Source of the DNA: Pezicula radicicola
Taxonomy: Eukaryota > Ascomycota > Leotiomycetes > Helotiales > Dermateaceae
Length of the DNA: 64,000 bases
Direction of reading: 5' to 3'
Assembly (NCBI GenBank): GCA_003008705.1
Contig: PDUO01000006.1
Span: 567,295-631,294 of the forward strand
This document shows, piece after piece, positions 21,817 through 34,924 of this stretch; within the stretch, counting starts at the first letter, position 1, and each line of letters starts with the position of its first letter. The translations under genes were made by a program, and so were the position numbers. The notes beneath the pieces were generated by a model. It was not told the DNA's origin. It searched no databases and saw nothing but the letters and a program-made list of their open reading frames with translations.

Positions 21817-22300
21817 AGATATTGGCGTGGTCCTATGACGTATGACAGGGAGTTTGGAGGAGTCTGGAATCTTATAATTGTGTCAACGGAAAATGGTAGT
21901 TCATTCATATCCTTTGTCATTGAAGGTAGCCTATCTGAGGCGTCATGGCATACATTACGAACATTTCCCCCGGCGCCATGATACAAAACGAGTATCTGCT
22001 GTATGCTAGAAGTCTGGAGTTTGGGCCGTAAGCTGCCTACTCTTTGTGAACCGAAAATAACCCATCCAGACCATATGACAATGCCACATGTATCAAGTTA
22101 ATCTGGCTTCAGATTTAATACAACGCTAAGAGGTATCCGATGGAAATGGCCACCCCGAAGTAGCACGATGTTGGAGCGACAACCTCCTTCGAGATTGCTG
22201 CATACTTAGAATGTCCATACGTGCAAGGTGAACTCGTAGGAATGCCACGAAAGCCCTATTGCATGTGATATTTGAACCTTTGTGAACCGACAGAAGGACA
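21817..22300. other. Convergent 3' region SF3A2 / COT1
   Basis: About 480 bp between two convergent stop codons, presumably the 3' UTRs of both genes. No gene or structured RNA recognised. Confidence 0.4.
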
Positions 22301-24424
<2,124 letters not shown>

Positions 24425-26214
24425 CGTGCCAATTCTGGTGCGTCTCAGTCACAACGTATTTTTGGGTAGAGGATATGAAGCGGTAGGGAACCCAGCAAAG
24501 GTGCGAAGCGTTGGCGAGTCGGAAAGGAGTGACTTTGTTCCTGCAGCCCCTCAAAACTGCAGATACTTGTAGAAGAAAAGCCAGAGTCTCACAACACAAG
24601 AGAGCCGCGAAACACAACAGGAGGGAGTCCTTTTTGTGCGATGTGTTGGTCTGGGGGGCTTCAAAAAAGGAGAAACAACGCCGCACAGCACAACACAACA
24701 CAACACAGCGGCACGCGAAGAAGACGGCTAGATGGCTGTCGGGCTGGTAGCTTTTCTATTGGCAGAATAGCGGAGGTGGGGTTGGAAATCAGGGGCTTGG
24801 GTTCTCTCTGGGTCAGAAATATTATTAACAACAACTACACACAACGAGAAACACCAAGCGCTGTTGTTGAGGACACAAGCATGATGATGATAATGCAGCA
24901 TGCTCTAGAAATTAATGCTGTGCTGCTCCTACAGCATGCAAGGTAGATAGATACAGCAGTGTGATGTGGAGTGCCATTTAGAAAGAAGCATTCTTGACAA
25001 CGTTCTCCTGTTCATATGGAATGGCACGTGGTACAACCCCTCCCTGTCTTCCCGTAAACTCTGAGTCTGTGTCGCCGTGCAGCCTCAACGTCCCTCGTTC
25101 TCCAGAGTATGCACTGTACTTTCATACACACATTCCCGTTACCCAAGTAAGGGACCAATCTCATGATCTCAACACTTCGTCTGGCTTGCTGCGAGCCCCG
25201 AGTTCCCGCGTTGCAGTCTTGCCAAAAAAAAAATACCAGCTCTTACCAGGGCTCTTGAGAGTAGAAAGTTACCGGTATGCAACGTAGGTGAAGGAGGGCA
25301 ACTCGTGTGTTTTGCCAGAGTTCATGACGCGTGGGATTCTACGGTTTGGGGTGAGAAGCATGGGAAGCGTAGGAGGCAATTTCAACTGTCATCGCCGTTA
25401 TTCGACAACAAGGAAAGGCCTTGTTTGCATTAGGATGTGCTTGGCTGAAGTTTGATGCTCGGAGGTGGTGAGAAACTGCGGCTCAAGATACCCGCGATAA
25501 ACCAGCCCAAGAAGCTTAGCCTGCTAAGGCCGACGGAGGTACAGTGGATAAGTTGTGTCTCACCGCTTTATTTTCTGCCATACAAAACTCTGCTTCAGCG
25601 CGTGTTACAGGGCCCATTAGCATACTCCCTGCAAAAGCGGTGAGACACAACTTATTGCCTGTACTTCGTACCTCCGCCCCTAGTAAGCTTTTAAGGCTAG
25701 CCTGTACGGAGTACTAATACTGTACGTACTTTGGTACGAGGGTGCCTTCGTACCTACCGGTATCAGCAGTACAGAGTAGACGATACTGCTAAGCTACTGT
25801 TCTTTATCGAAGTCTTGAGAGTGACTTTGACCAATTTAAGAATCAAATTGGGTTATAGGAGATGAGCCCTAGAATTATTATGATATCTTTCTTACTCTGG
25901 CTCCTAGCCTCCAAGCATTAGTAAACAAAGCTGCATCGGCTCAAGCCGTTGTGTTCTCCGTACGGAGCAGTGCTGCTTTTGAGGCGCTCCGCAAGGCAAA
26001 GAAGCATATTTCAGACTAGGATCAACTTTCGGCCCGCAACTTTTATTTGTGCTTCCAGAATTCAAATCTGGAGCTTCAGCAGGCAGATGGTTGTTTTCGC
26101 TCGCAGCTTTTTGTCTTTTAGCTCACTTGTAAGCGTGGAGGTGAACGCCTATGAGTGTCTCTTTTAGTTCGGTTTTTGTCATCCCAGCTGCATTTGAAGG
26201 AGCTCTAGATAACC
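24425..26214. promoter_or_regulatory. Long divergent region COT1 / TIM54 with repeats
   Basis: About 1.8 kb with no convincing gene. Near COT1 it has an ACACAACAC-rich stretch (24682-24712). In the middle it holds a MITE-like hairpin (annotated separately), then a cluster of GTAC palindromes at 25703-25785 and a 12-bp palindrome CTCCGTACGGAG at 25956. A long COT1 leader is plausible, as known for Neurospora cot-1, but is not shown by sequence alone. Confidence 0.5.
25512..25690. repeat. MITE-like inverted-repeat hairpin
   Basis: Two inverted arms flank a ~64-bp loop. The core arms match over 22 bp without mismatch: 25548-25569 (ATAAGTTGTGTCTCACCGCT...) against the reverse complement of 25634-25655. 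An outer 8-bp block GGAGGTAC at 25535-25542 pairs with GTACCTCC at 25667-25674, offset by a short insertion in the right arm. Weaker AAGCTT-containing matches (25512 and 25685) may extend the arms. No coding capacity. This is the shape of a small non-autonomous DNA transposon; a clear target-site duplication was not identified. Confidence 0.65.
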
Positions 26215-27662
26215 ATGGTAGACACCAACCCCTCAAGAGAAGCAGAGGTAGGCCATGTAAATCTCTTTACATACAAGTCTCTAACAGCCTGCAGAATACT
26301 GCTTCTACTGCAAAACCGGAGATTAAACCAGATGCGAAGGTCACAAAGCCTCTGCGACCGCCGAACCCAATGTGGAAGTATCTAGGCTTTGGAGAAAACT
26401 TTCGGCCAAAATTACCATCAAGAAACTGGACCATTTTTTTGACAATCACCGGAACATTTACTGCAGCAGTCATCTACGATAAGAGAGAGAAAAAACGAGC
26501 TCAGAGAAAATGGTGCAAACTCGTTGAACATATTGCTAAAGAGCCGGTAGGCTCTCCAAATGCGATGCCCAGAAGCCTCACAGTGTTCCTGGAGGCCCCC
26601 CCAAGCGATGGTCTTAGAATCGCCCAAGACCACTTCAAGGAGTATGTAAAGCCGATACTAGTAGCTTCGGGTTTGGATTGGGAGTTTATTCAAGGACGAA
26701 AGGAGGGCGATATTAGAGCTGAGCTGGCGCAGAAGATTCGTAATTCCAGGTTACCACCAGGCCAGAGGACGGACGATGAGGATCCCAAAGCAAAAACTCG
26801 ACAAAGCCTAGGCATTAAGGACTTCGATGGGCCAAGAGGAGATATAGTAATTGGCCGGCATACGTGGAAGGAATATATTAGGGGACTACACGAAGGCTGG
26901 CTTGGTCCATTAATGGAGCCGCCAAAGCCAGAGCAGGAGAAGCCAGTAGAGGAATCATTGCCTAAAGAGAAGGAGCCTGAAACGCTTCCAGGAATAACAA
27001 TCCATGCATCGCCTGGGCAATCAGAAGCACCTTCAACAGAAACCTCTACTCCAGCAGAAGACAAACCCAAGAACCTGAAACCTCCACCCTTCATCTCGAC
27101 GCTCGGATATAGGTCTGCACCAGAACCAACGAATATCCCAATTGAACTTGACCCCTCACAACCCATATCGTTCCCCCATGTTCTTGGGTTTCTCAATACT
27201 CCTGTGCGTCTCTACCGCTTCCTAAACCGCCGCGTCCTAGCCGACCAAATTGGGCGTGAGACAGCCGCTATAATTCTGGCCAGCGCCCGACCTTACGGCA
27301 CAACTGACATGGCCTCCGAAATTTCTCCAGACTCTTCATCCCAAGAAACCGAAGCCGAGCAGCAGTTGGTTCTCAAAGGGGAGGAAAAGGAATGGCACAA
27401 ATCAGCCCGTATTCGCAAGGATGGTGAACAAGAACGGACTTGGTTGGAGCCAGTAGTTCTTGATCCGAGAATTGCTAGTAGGATGCGTAGGGCTGAACTG
27501 ACTGCTGAGGACGAGGAGAGAGCCAGGGCGATTGTCGTTCCCGAAGAGGAGGTTGAGGGCTGGATTAAGGGTGGCATCAGGAGCGGTTGGAGAAGTGGCA
27601 AAGAGTGGTTTACAAAAAAAGACGACAAGCCCATCACAAGCGATGAAGAGGTGCTAGAATGA
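26215..27662 (+). CDS. TIM54: Mitochondrial inner-membrane translocase subunit TIM54
   Basis: Component of the TIM22 complex, which inserts carrier proteins into the mitochondrial inner membrane. Two exons (26215-26247 and 26295-27662) give 466 residues. The start at 26215 (context ACCATGG) with a 47-bp intron (GTAGGC...GCAG) is preferred to the uninterrupted frame from 26151, which would read through the intron. The diagnostic N-terminal block is present: NPMWKYLGFGENFRPKLPSRNW, then one membrane segment (IFLTITGTFTAAVIYDK) and RKWCKLVEHIAKEP, with a large intermembrane-space domain after it. A proline/glutamate-rich linker follows, and the Trp-rich C-terminus has GWIKGGIRSGWRSGKEWF. Divergent from COT1. 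Confidence 0.94.
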
Positions 27663-28068
27663 ACGACGATGGCCAGTGGCTAGGGTGTTTGTAGGATATG
27701 TTTTAATAAGGATTAACATAGACAGGTATTGGGTTCCAGGCGTCATGTATAACACCATGTATGATGTATCAAGTGGGAGCGAGCGAAGATAGATCGCTAT
27801 ATACATAATCTCCTCTGCAAAATCCTGTGTGCGTTCCTTTTTTCTCGGACAGAATCAAAAGCCCTAGTCCGCAAACTTTTATCTATCTAGCCCTGTCATG
27901 ATTTCATGCCCAACACTGTTGGTCCTTGCTTGTCCCCCGCTTCAATGAAATCTATGAAAACCTCCCTCACTAGTAAGTACATGTGCATAAAGAGTCTCGG
28001 GTATGTAAGGTACTTGAACTCTTTGATCCCGAGTCAAGAATGGCGGCATCGAAAGTCGAACTATTTAC
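27663..28068. other. Convergent 3' region TIM54 / NAA15
   Basis: About 400 bp between convergent stop codons, presumably two 3' UTRs. TATACATA/TTTTAATAAG-type AT stretches near 27705 and 27795 could serve polyadenylation. No gene recognised. Confidence 0.4.
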
Positions 28069-30703
28069 TTAAGAGAAGATTGATGCATTGGGCCACTTTG
28101 TTGCAGCGCTCGACCTGAAAGGCTCAACTTCAGAGCTCTTCCACGAGCTCAAAAGCTCCAACGCCTCAGCTGCTTCTTCCATGGTAATGCTTGGCACTTC
28201 AAGAACGGCTGCAACATCCTTATCGCTACTGGACACCGAGGTAGGTAGCAATCTGCGGACCCTCAGAGCGGAGAGTATATTTCGCACGCTGTCCTTGTGC
28301 TTAGATAGATAGTTGTCATTGTATTGAGAAATGGTGGTTGATGCTGGGAAGAGGGTGAACTCGGACTTGATGATTTCCAAAGACTGGGGGTTAATTGTGG
28401 CGGAATCGCTGTCGAGTGCTTGCTGGAAGCGGACAATATGCTCGTGAACCTTGGGGTGCTCTGATTGGATGGCTGCTTCGGCGAGGAGACATTTGAGAGC
28501 TAGGAGATACTTCTCTGTAAGATCTATTAGCAATCGTCGCGTTAATATATTAGGGGCGAACATACTCCTTCGGATAAAAATCTCGAAGCCGGCAATTTGA
28601 GCATCAATATTTTTCGGGCTGAATTGAAGCAGAGGTGCAACAAATTTCATTGCGTCAACCATAGGCTCCATTGTTGCCGCGAGCTTGACTCCCTCTGGAT
28701 CATCATCCTTCTTCTTTGGGTCTGCATCGCCCTCCTTTGAAGACTTATTTGGCTCGGCCTTCTTCGTCGCCGCCTCCCTCTCAGCTTTCTGAGCCTCTTT
28801 TCTGGCTTTCTTCGCGGCTTTCTTTCGTTCAGCAGCGTCCTCTTCATTTGTACCATCAGTTCCATTCGTTCCATTTGCCGATGGCTTGTCATGAATTTTG
28901 AGATAAACGTTGACCGCGGAGATCGCTGCCCTGGCAAAGAATGGCTGGTCCCTCAACTGATCTTCCCATTTTATCATGTCAATGTATGCTCGAATCTGAC
29001 CCTTCCGCAAGGAAAAACTGTGGAAATCAAATTGGTCTTCTTGCCATACATCGAACACGTTGTATATCGCAGTAAATCGTTTGAGGGCCAATCCCAGGTT
29101 TCCCCGTCGGGCATGCGACTCACCGTCTTCTGTCAAAAACCACATGCACTGCATGTCATGCAGATCAGCTAGAGGACCTCCTACAGTCTCTGCTCGCGTG
29201 AACATTCCCAGCGTGTTGAGTGCGGCCTCTCCTTCGTTATTTCTCAGCTGGTACTTTGCGGCCTTCGTATTGATATGACGATCCCGGACATCAAGTTCTC
29301 GTGCTTTTTCCATAATCTCAGATGCCTTTTGCGTATTACCATAGTGTTTCCATATGCGTGCTTTGGTCATATGAAAGTCAACGCTCTCGGGTTCCAATTC
29401 AATCGCCTTCTCGATGTACTCCGTTGCCTTTTCTAAATCCCTGCTCAGGTAATAGTTATAGTGCTGAGCTAGGAAATAGAAAGCAGCAGAGTCTCCCTTT
29501 GATGTGTCTCCGTTGCGTTTTGGCTCCTGGCTTGTTTGGCTTTTTTTACTTTCGATATAGTGCTGAACTACCGATGGTAAAATTTCCTTCTTTGATGGGT
29601 TTGAATAAAGATGCTTGAGATTTGCAAATGTAGATGGCACTCCTTTGTCCAACATGCGGTGGATATACTCGTCAGCAGCTTTCCGGAAATCATCGCCTTG
29701 TGGTTGCATTAGTACGGGTTCTAGGACTTGTTTTGGGAGGTATATTACCTTCTAGAAAGTCCAGTGGTAACCGGCGTGCAGCGTCACATCTAGGATATTT
29801 CTCTGCATACTCATCATAAATTGCCTTTTGAGCGGCGTGATCAGAAGGGCTAATATCTAAAGCAGATACTAGGTTGTCATAGTATAGCGTGTATTCAGAA
29901 TTGCGGTCAATAAGTGTTCGGTAGGCTTTTGCTGCCTCTTCCTTTTTGCCCAGCTTGAGAAGATACTCAGCTCGAAGCTCTAGCACAGCCAAACGATCAA
30001 GATTATGCTTTCCAGCAGATTCAAGATGGTCCAATGCCTTTTGCATATCCCCTTGCTCTGCAATCAAAGAGTTCTTGTACAAGACAGCTTCGGAGTTTTC
30101 GAAGTCTGATTTTGGTGGGGGTGCCTTGAGTGTCTCTTCGTAGGTAGTCAGCACGCCTTCGGCTTCCGCAAGATCGCCATTAAGGTGATGTGCAACGGCC
30201 AAAGCTGTCCAATTCTGTCTGAATGTAGATCGAGCTGCAAGCATGGCTCTCCGACTGGTGAGGTACCCTTGGTAATCGCGCATTTGTATTTGGAGCAGAG
30301 CTAAATCTCGTTGGATCTGCGCTGATTCAGGTTCCAGTCTCAATGCGAATTTGTATGCCTTTATTGCCTCTTCGAAATTCTTCACTGCTCGATAAAGTAA
30401 TCCATAGACATGCCAACATATATGGGATTTCATATCGCATTGAAGAGCGACCTTGGCGAGCGCAAATGCCTCGTCCGTCTTCCCCTGGGAGTTCATAATT
30501 AAAGCCTTCATAGCCAACGTGTCCCCATGCTTAGGGTTCTTTTTGAGGATCTGTTCTGCGGCCTTGATACCTAATAGTTGTCAGCAAGATAATGGGAACG
30601 AAGTAGAGTAGTAGACTGTACCTTTCTTGTACTGCTTGTCCTCATAACTACGAACAACTGTCGAGAAGAGCGAACGCTCCTTTGGGCTCAATTGTTGCGG
30701 CAT
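28069..30703 (-). CDS. NAA15: N-terminal acetyltransferase A auxiliary subunit NAA15 (Nat1)
   Basis: Ribosome-anchoring scaffold of the NatA complex; it positions the catalytic subunit Naa10 to acetylate nascent N-termini. Three exons (30703-30622, 30570-29749, 29696-28069) give 843 residues. The start MPQQLSPKERSLFSTVVRSYEDKQYKKG is characteristic. The protein is a tetratricopeptide superhelix: MKALIMNSQGKTDEAFALAK, GLLYRAVKNFEEAIKAYKFALRLEPES, and further repeats such as FYFLAQHYNYYLSRDLEKATEYIEKAIELEPES. A highly charged Lys/Glu segment (residues around 590-650, KKAAKKARKEAQKAEREA) precedes the C-terminal helices, as in other Naa15 proteins. The protein appears complete. Confidence 0.96.
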
Positions 30704-32116
30704 AGCTCCAGAATGATGGCCGCCAAATTAGGAGACTGCGGCGCAAGATGTATAGGTTGAAGAGGCAGAAGAGCTGGGCACGTGTGGGAATGGCTCGAGA
30801 CGTAGTGGGGTGGAAGGAGGAGCCTCTTGCTGTCCTACAGTATCGCAGATGTAATATCAGGTCAGACAAATTCCCGGCAATGGCTGATATGATAATGTGC
30901 TGTTGGCACAAAGTATGGCTCAAGGGCTGCTGTAACTTTGTCGTTGGGTTCGAGCCTTCGAATCGAGAAGGATAAAGTAAATTGTAAGATCAGCGTAATT
31001 TTCGGAGTGCACAAATCTTACCTATGCGAACTACTACAATTCTAACCTTACTAAAATTAGTATTTTTGATTTAGCTCTACAACGGCCCTTTCTTTTTAGA
31101 TAATTATTTAGTTATACTATTATATTATATATTATTACTTTTTTTTATATTTTTTTTAGAAAGAGTAATAGAGTATATCTTACGTTATTATTAGATTTAG
31201 ATATTTTATAAAGTCTAGGTATACTTTAAAAACATATTTTTTTTAACTTATGGAATTCTTAATATAATTATTTAAAACTTATATAATATATACTACTAAG
31301 CCATGTAAGTATAATCCTTAAGTTAGAGGTTATTTCAAGTAGTATAATATACTGTTTTCTAAAATTCTAATTAGTAGAGAGGTGATTTTAGGGAGGTTGA
31401 AATTCGGGCGACGCTTAGACAAAATTCCGAAAATTACTCTGATCTTGCAACTTACTTTAATCCGGTGGCGGCGGCCGTTTTGAGAGACTAGTACGAGGTC
31501 CATATATACTGTCCTGTCTAATTCTTAATCAGCTATGGTAGGTAGAGGTAATTAAATTAATTCATCTAAGCTGAATGACACTAAGAGAATAAGATTTTGC
31601 TTTGCCTGCCACTTCTCCGGGCCCTGCCATTGACCTTATAATTTTTGAGCCAGCGCTTGAAATCCTCTCTATGCCTCACAGTATCAAATAATAGGCGACG
31701 GACTGGGGCGAGAGCGAGTTACAAAATCGAAAGACCACAGTAGGACCACCATTTTTGAAAGCTAGCGGCTCATGAGGATAACCTATTATTCTATTCCACC
31801 ATTCTGGCTGCACTTGACGAATAACCTTCGAAGACGCTTTTATTGTATCGGACAGAGCTTCCTCAAAGGAATGAAGTCAACTCTGATCTTTCGCTATAAC
31901 TTTGGTGGAGTGGACTTCTTAATTGCTGACACCTCCTCTAAATCGGGGATGCTGTTATACGCTCGCTCGCTGCTTGATATTACAACTCGACCTGTCTACC
32001 TGGTTTTTAGGGATAGCCAAACCAACACTTCCATTATCTGTACAATGAACCAAAAATGCCTAATCATTACGCCTTCGCTATGAGCCCATGTGCGCCAAAA
32101 ATAAATGGGAAGGTGT
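30704..32116. other. Intergenic with AT-rich, RIP-like island
   Basis: About 1.4 kb without a gene. From roughly 31010 to 31400 the sequence becomes extremely rich in A and T, with many TA steps and T-runs (for example 31138-31160), and stop codons in every frame. This contrasts with the coding flanks. The remainder, including 31772-32083, has open frames with no recognisable product. See the separate repeat entry. Confidence 0.5.
31010..31400. repeat. AT-rich island, probable RIP-degraded repeat relic
   Basis: Compositionally distinct block dominated by TA/TT/AA dinucleotides, with sharp edges against mixed-composition DNA on both sides. In Pezizomycotina such islands usually mark old repeats mutated by C-to-T repeat-induced point mutation. 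No element family can be identified from what remains. Confidence 0.5.
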
Positions 32117-32907
32117 CTATTTCCTGTTTTCCCTGACTTTCCTCCAGTTGTCAAGTGCTTCCTCCCAATCACTAACATCTCCTGAGCATCTCTCCGCAAC
32201 AAGTGACCAAGATCTTGCCCTCACAATATTCTCCACGCCTCTCTCCTGCCTGATAACTTGTGCCAATCTCTCTGTCCTCGCTTCCGAGACATAGTTTCGT
32301 GCAGAATATGGGTCCAGTCGCTCATCCACAACCTTCTCTCTCTCTCGTTCGCTTTCAACCTGTCTAAGTAAGCTCTCTGGATCGTCGGGATCCTCTGAAG
32401 TTGCGACGCCGGCACAGTAACTTAATACATCAGACCTTGCCTGCCATGATGGGAACAGAACATGGTTCTTGAAGGTGTTGCAATATTTTGGTGCTATTTG
32501 CCTACGAGACGATGTGCGAACGCGGTTCGAGGTGGAGGTAGGGTCGAAAGAGGGTGGTATCAAAAGACTATTAAGATTTTGCGATATTGTATCGCTATTC
32601 ATGATTAAGGGGTCAGCATATATCAATATAGCGTGCATTTGGAGCAAAGAGGGATGGAAGCCAGTGTTTTGGGCATATTAGGGAATAGATAGGTAGAGGA
32701 CATAACGGCAAACATAGTTAGAATTGGAGGTGAGAAGACAAAGAACTGAACACCTACTCCACAGCAGACCGTGATAAACGCAGAAAGTCTGAAACGATTT
32801 TAGCTGAGGAGGGGCTAGTTGTAAGGTAGTAAAGAAGGTGCACCTTTCAGTTGGGTTGTAGAAAAGCAGAACTGCGGAGTTAAGGAAGGAGGCGAGTGTT
32901 GAGCCAT
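32117..32907 (-). CDS. MIX23 / caffeine-induced death protein 2 (Cid2) family
   Basis: Small cysteine-containing protein of the MIX23 (CCDC58, Cid2) family, reported in yeast to act in the mitochondrial intermembrane space and to support protein import. Three exons (32907-32844, 32788-32758, 32594-32117), the middle one only 31 bp, give 190 residues. The second intron, 163 bp, is unusually long. Joined, the N-terminus reads MAQHSPPSLTPQFCF then LKDFLRLSRSAVDDTISQNLN, the typical family opening. The central block NHVLFPSWQARSDVLSYCAG and the segments DPDDPESLLRQVE and ERLDPYSAR match fungal Cid2 proteins. Four cysteines are present: QFC, KYCN, SYCA and ERC. Reading the last exon alone from an internal ATG would give a wrong N-terminus. 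Confidence 0.86.
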
Positions 32908-33593
32908 TGTCTCGTCGAAATTGACTGCCTCTAAACGTGAGGACTTTGGTTCTCTAGCCCAGAAAAAACCCGCCAGCGTGACGGATAGAAAGGATGAGTG
33001 TTTGTAGGTGTATACAGAGTATGGGATGTACAGTAGTCGATGTGCAAAATGCAGTAGACACTAGGACCGAGCTCCCATTCGTCCCTACTCGTTAGCGTCT
33101 ATGACGTACTCTCTTCGTGGGGGTTCACGCTTTCGTACTTGGACACTTTCCTTCAACATCTTTTTTAACATGTTCTTCTGTAGATGTCTACTCACGGTGA
33201 TGTTCTCCTCGTACGTGCTCTAGTTCTACTTTTATCATTGAGAATAGGTATTATGATCTGGTCCATCCATGACTAAGATACCTAGCAACCATGGCCATCA
33301 AGTAATGGCTTGTTGAGTTTTGGTATCATAATTCCCTTGTCCATAAACAGCAGTAGTCTTGCAATGTGATATCTGAAGCAGAAAATCAATACTTATCACT
33401 CTTTAGGAGAAGTTTCCATGGAGACGTTCCCCGTTGTTGTAGCAGTGCAGTGTAAAACTTGCCTGCATACGAAAGTGTATGAAAGTGGACATGTCACTTG
33501 AGCAATTTTCAACACGTCCAAGGACTGATTATTGATCTTCTTATCTACACGTCATCTGTTCTTGTCGATATAGACTCTTGCTGATGAATTCAG
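32908..33593. other. Intergenic / unresolved 5' end of carrier gene
   Basis: About 690 bp between the MIX23 start and the first recognisable carrier exon. The missing first carrier exon should lie here, but no ATG joins in phase to the acceptor at 33593. A MAIK-like start at 33290 has a GTAATG donor in the wrong phase. Confidence 0.4.
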
Positions 33594-34924
33594 GCTGGAG
33601 CTTTGGCTGCCTTCACGGTAGATTGTCTAGTAAGTAAATTTGTGACAGTTCTTATTCCGTATTGATAAACTGATACTAATAGAGTGAGCATTTAGATATA
33701 TCCCTTAGATACTCTTAAAACTCGTCTCCAAAGTCCTGATTACAAGAAAATATATTACGATGCCTCAAAGAACGCGGTTAATAGAAAAGTTTTGTTTAGG
33801 GGTTTGTACCAGGGAATTGGGAGTGTCATCTTGATCACTATACCATCTTGTAATTTTCACTCTACTCTCTATTCTTGTGGTTTTCAGCTGACCAAAATAG
33901 CTGGGGCCTTCTTTACAACCTACGAAGTCGTCAAATCGATGCTTACGAAGGTCAATCCAATATTCACTGGCTCGTCTTCGCCAATTGTTCCCCAGCCATT
34001 CATCCATAGCGCGGCATCTGCAACTGCAGAATTGGTATCATGTTTTATTCTTACTCCAGCAGAGGTTCTGAAGCAAAACGCACAAATGATCCGTCAGCCA
34101 GTTACTTCAAAGATGTTCCAGTCCTCTGTAACTATACAAGCACTAAAACATTTTAATAAGCCTGAACAGTTATGGAGAGGATACACAGTGCTAGCCGCTC
34201 GGAATTTGCCTTTCACGGCCATGCAGTTTCCTATGTTTGAGCATATGAAGTCGGCTATCAAAGCTCGCAGAATAGACAAAGGACTGTCACGGGAAGCTTG
34301 GCTGAGACTGCCTTGATAACAGCGGTATGTACATTCTTGAAGAATCTTATTTCCAATCGACAGGCCCACTTTTGTCAGCCACTGGGGATGGGATTAACTT
34401 CCCTAGTACACTCCACTATATGAGTCGTCGAAGAACTTGACCTTGACAGCTGTCCCTCTGAATCGCTAAGCTCTATTGGATAACCCAGACCCTGTGGTTG
34501 ACAGATAGACTGTGCAACTCTTCATCGAGTCCCTACAAGAAAGCAAAAGTGACACCGGAATTCACAGGTGAGTGCAGGTAGTGCAGGTTCTGTGGCCGCT
34601 GTCATTACTACGCCAGTCGACGTTGTCAAGACGCGGATTATGCTTTCGGCTGCTGGTGATCGTTCAGAATCTGACGCTAGAAAAGAGGTAGAGGGTGCCA
34701 AAAACAAGGGACAAACATTGGACGCTTTGGCCAATAAGAAAGATGTTTCTAGGAAGAGTGGCCTAGTGGTTGCACAAGAGGTCTTGAAGGAGAGCGGAGT
34801 GAAGGGGTTATTTAGAGGAGGGACTGTACGTGCAGTATGGACAGCTTTGGGAAGCGGCTTGTATCTCGGTGTTTATGAGAGTGGAAAGGTTTGGCTTGGA
34901 GACTTGCATGGAGGCGAGGATTGA
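33594..34924 (+). pseudogene. Mitochondrial carrier (SAM-carrier-like), apparent frameshift
   Basis: Member of the mitochondrial carrier family (SLC25), most like the S-adenosylmethionine carrier group by its GALAAFTVDCL-IYPLDTLKTRLQ opening and IPSSGAFFTTYE segment. Exons seen: 33594-33629, 33696-33849, 33901 to about 34324, and 34568-34924. All three signature motifs are present: PLDTLK, PAEVLK and PVDVVK. Two defects: no first exon with a start codon was found, and the third exon changes frame between about 34270 and 34300. There helix 4 (FPMFEHMKSAIKARR) is in one frame and the expected helix-5 lead-in (GSLAETALITA) in another, with no intron to reconcile them. It could be a decaying gene, a sequencing or assembly error, or an unrecognised splice. 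The last intron (243 bp) is also long. Confidence 0.65.

Noticed and set aside
26690..27196. 168-codon open frame antisense to TIM54
   Set aside because: Opposite a clear coding exon; Ser/Gly-rich composition typical of reverse-strand reads of acidic/proline-rich sequence.
30930..30980. tRNA-like GGGTTCGAGCC string
   Set aside because: Flanks do not form a T stem and no anticodon arm could be drawn.
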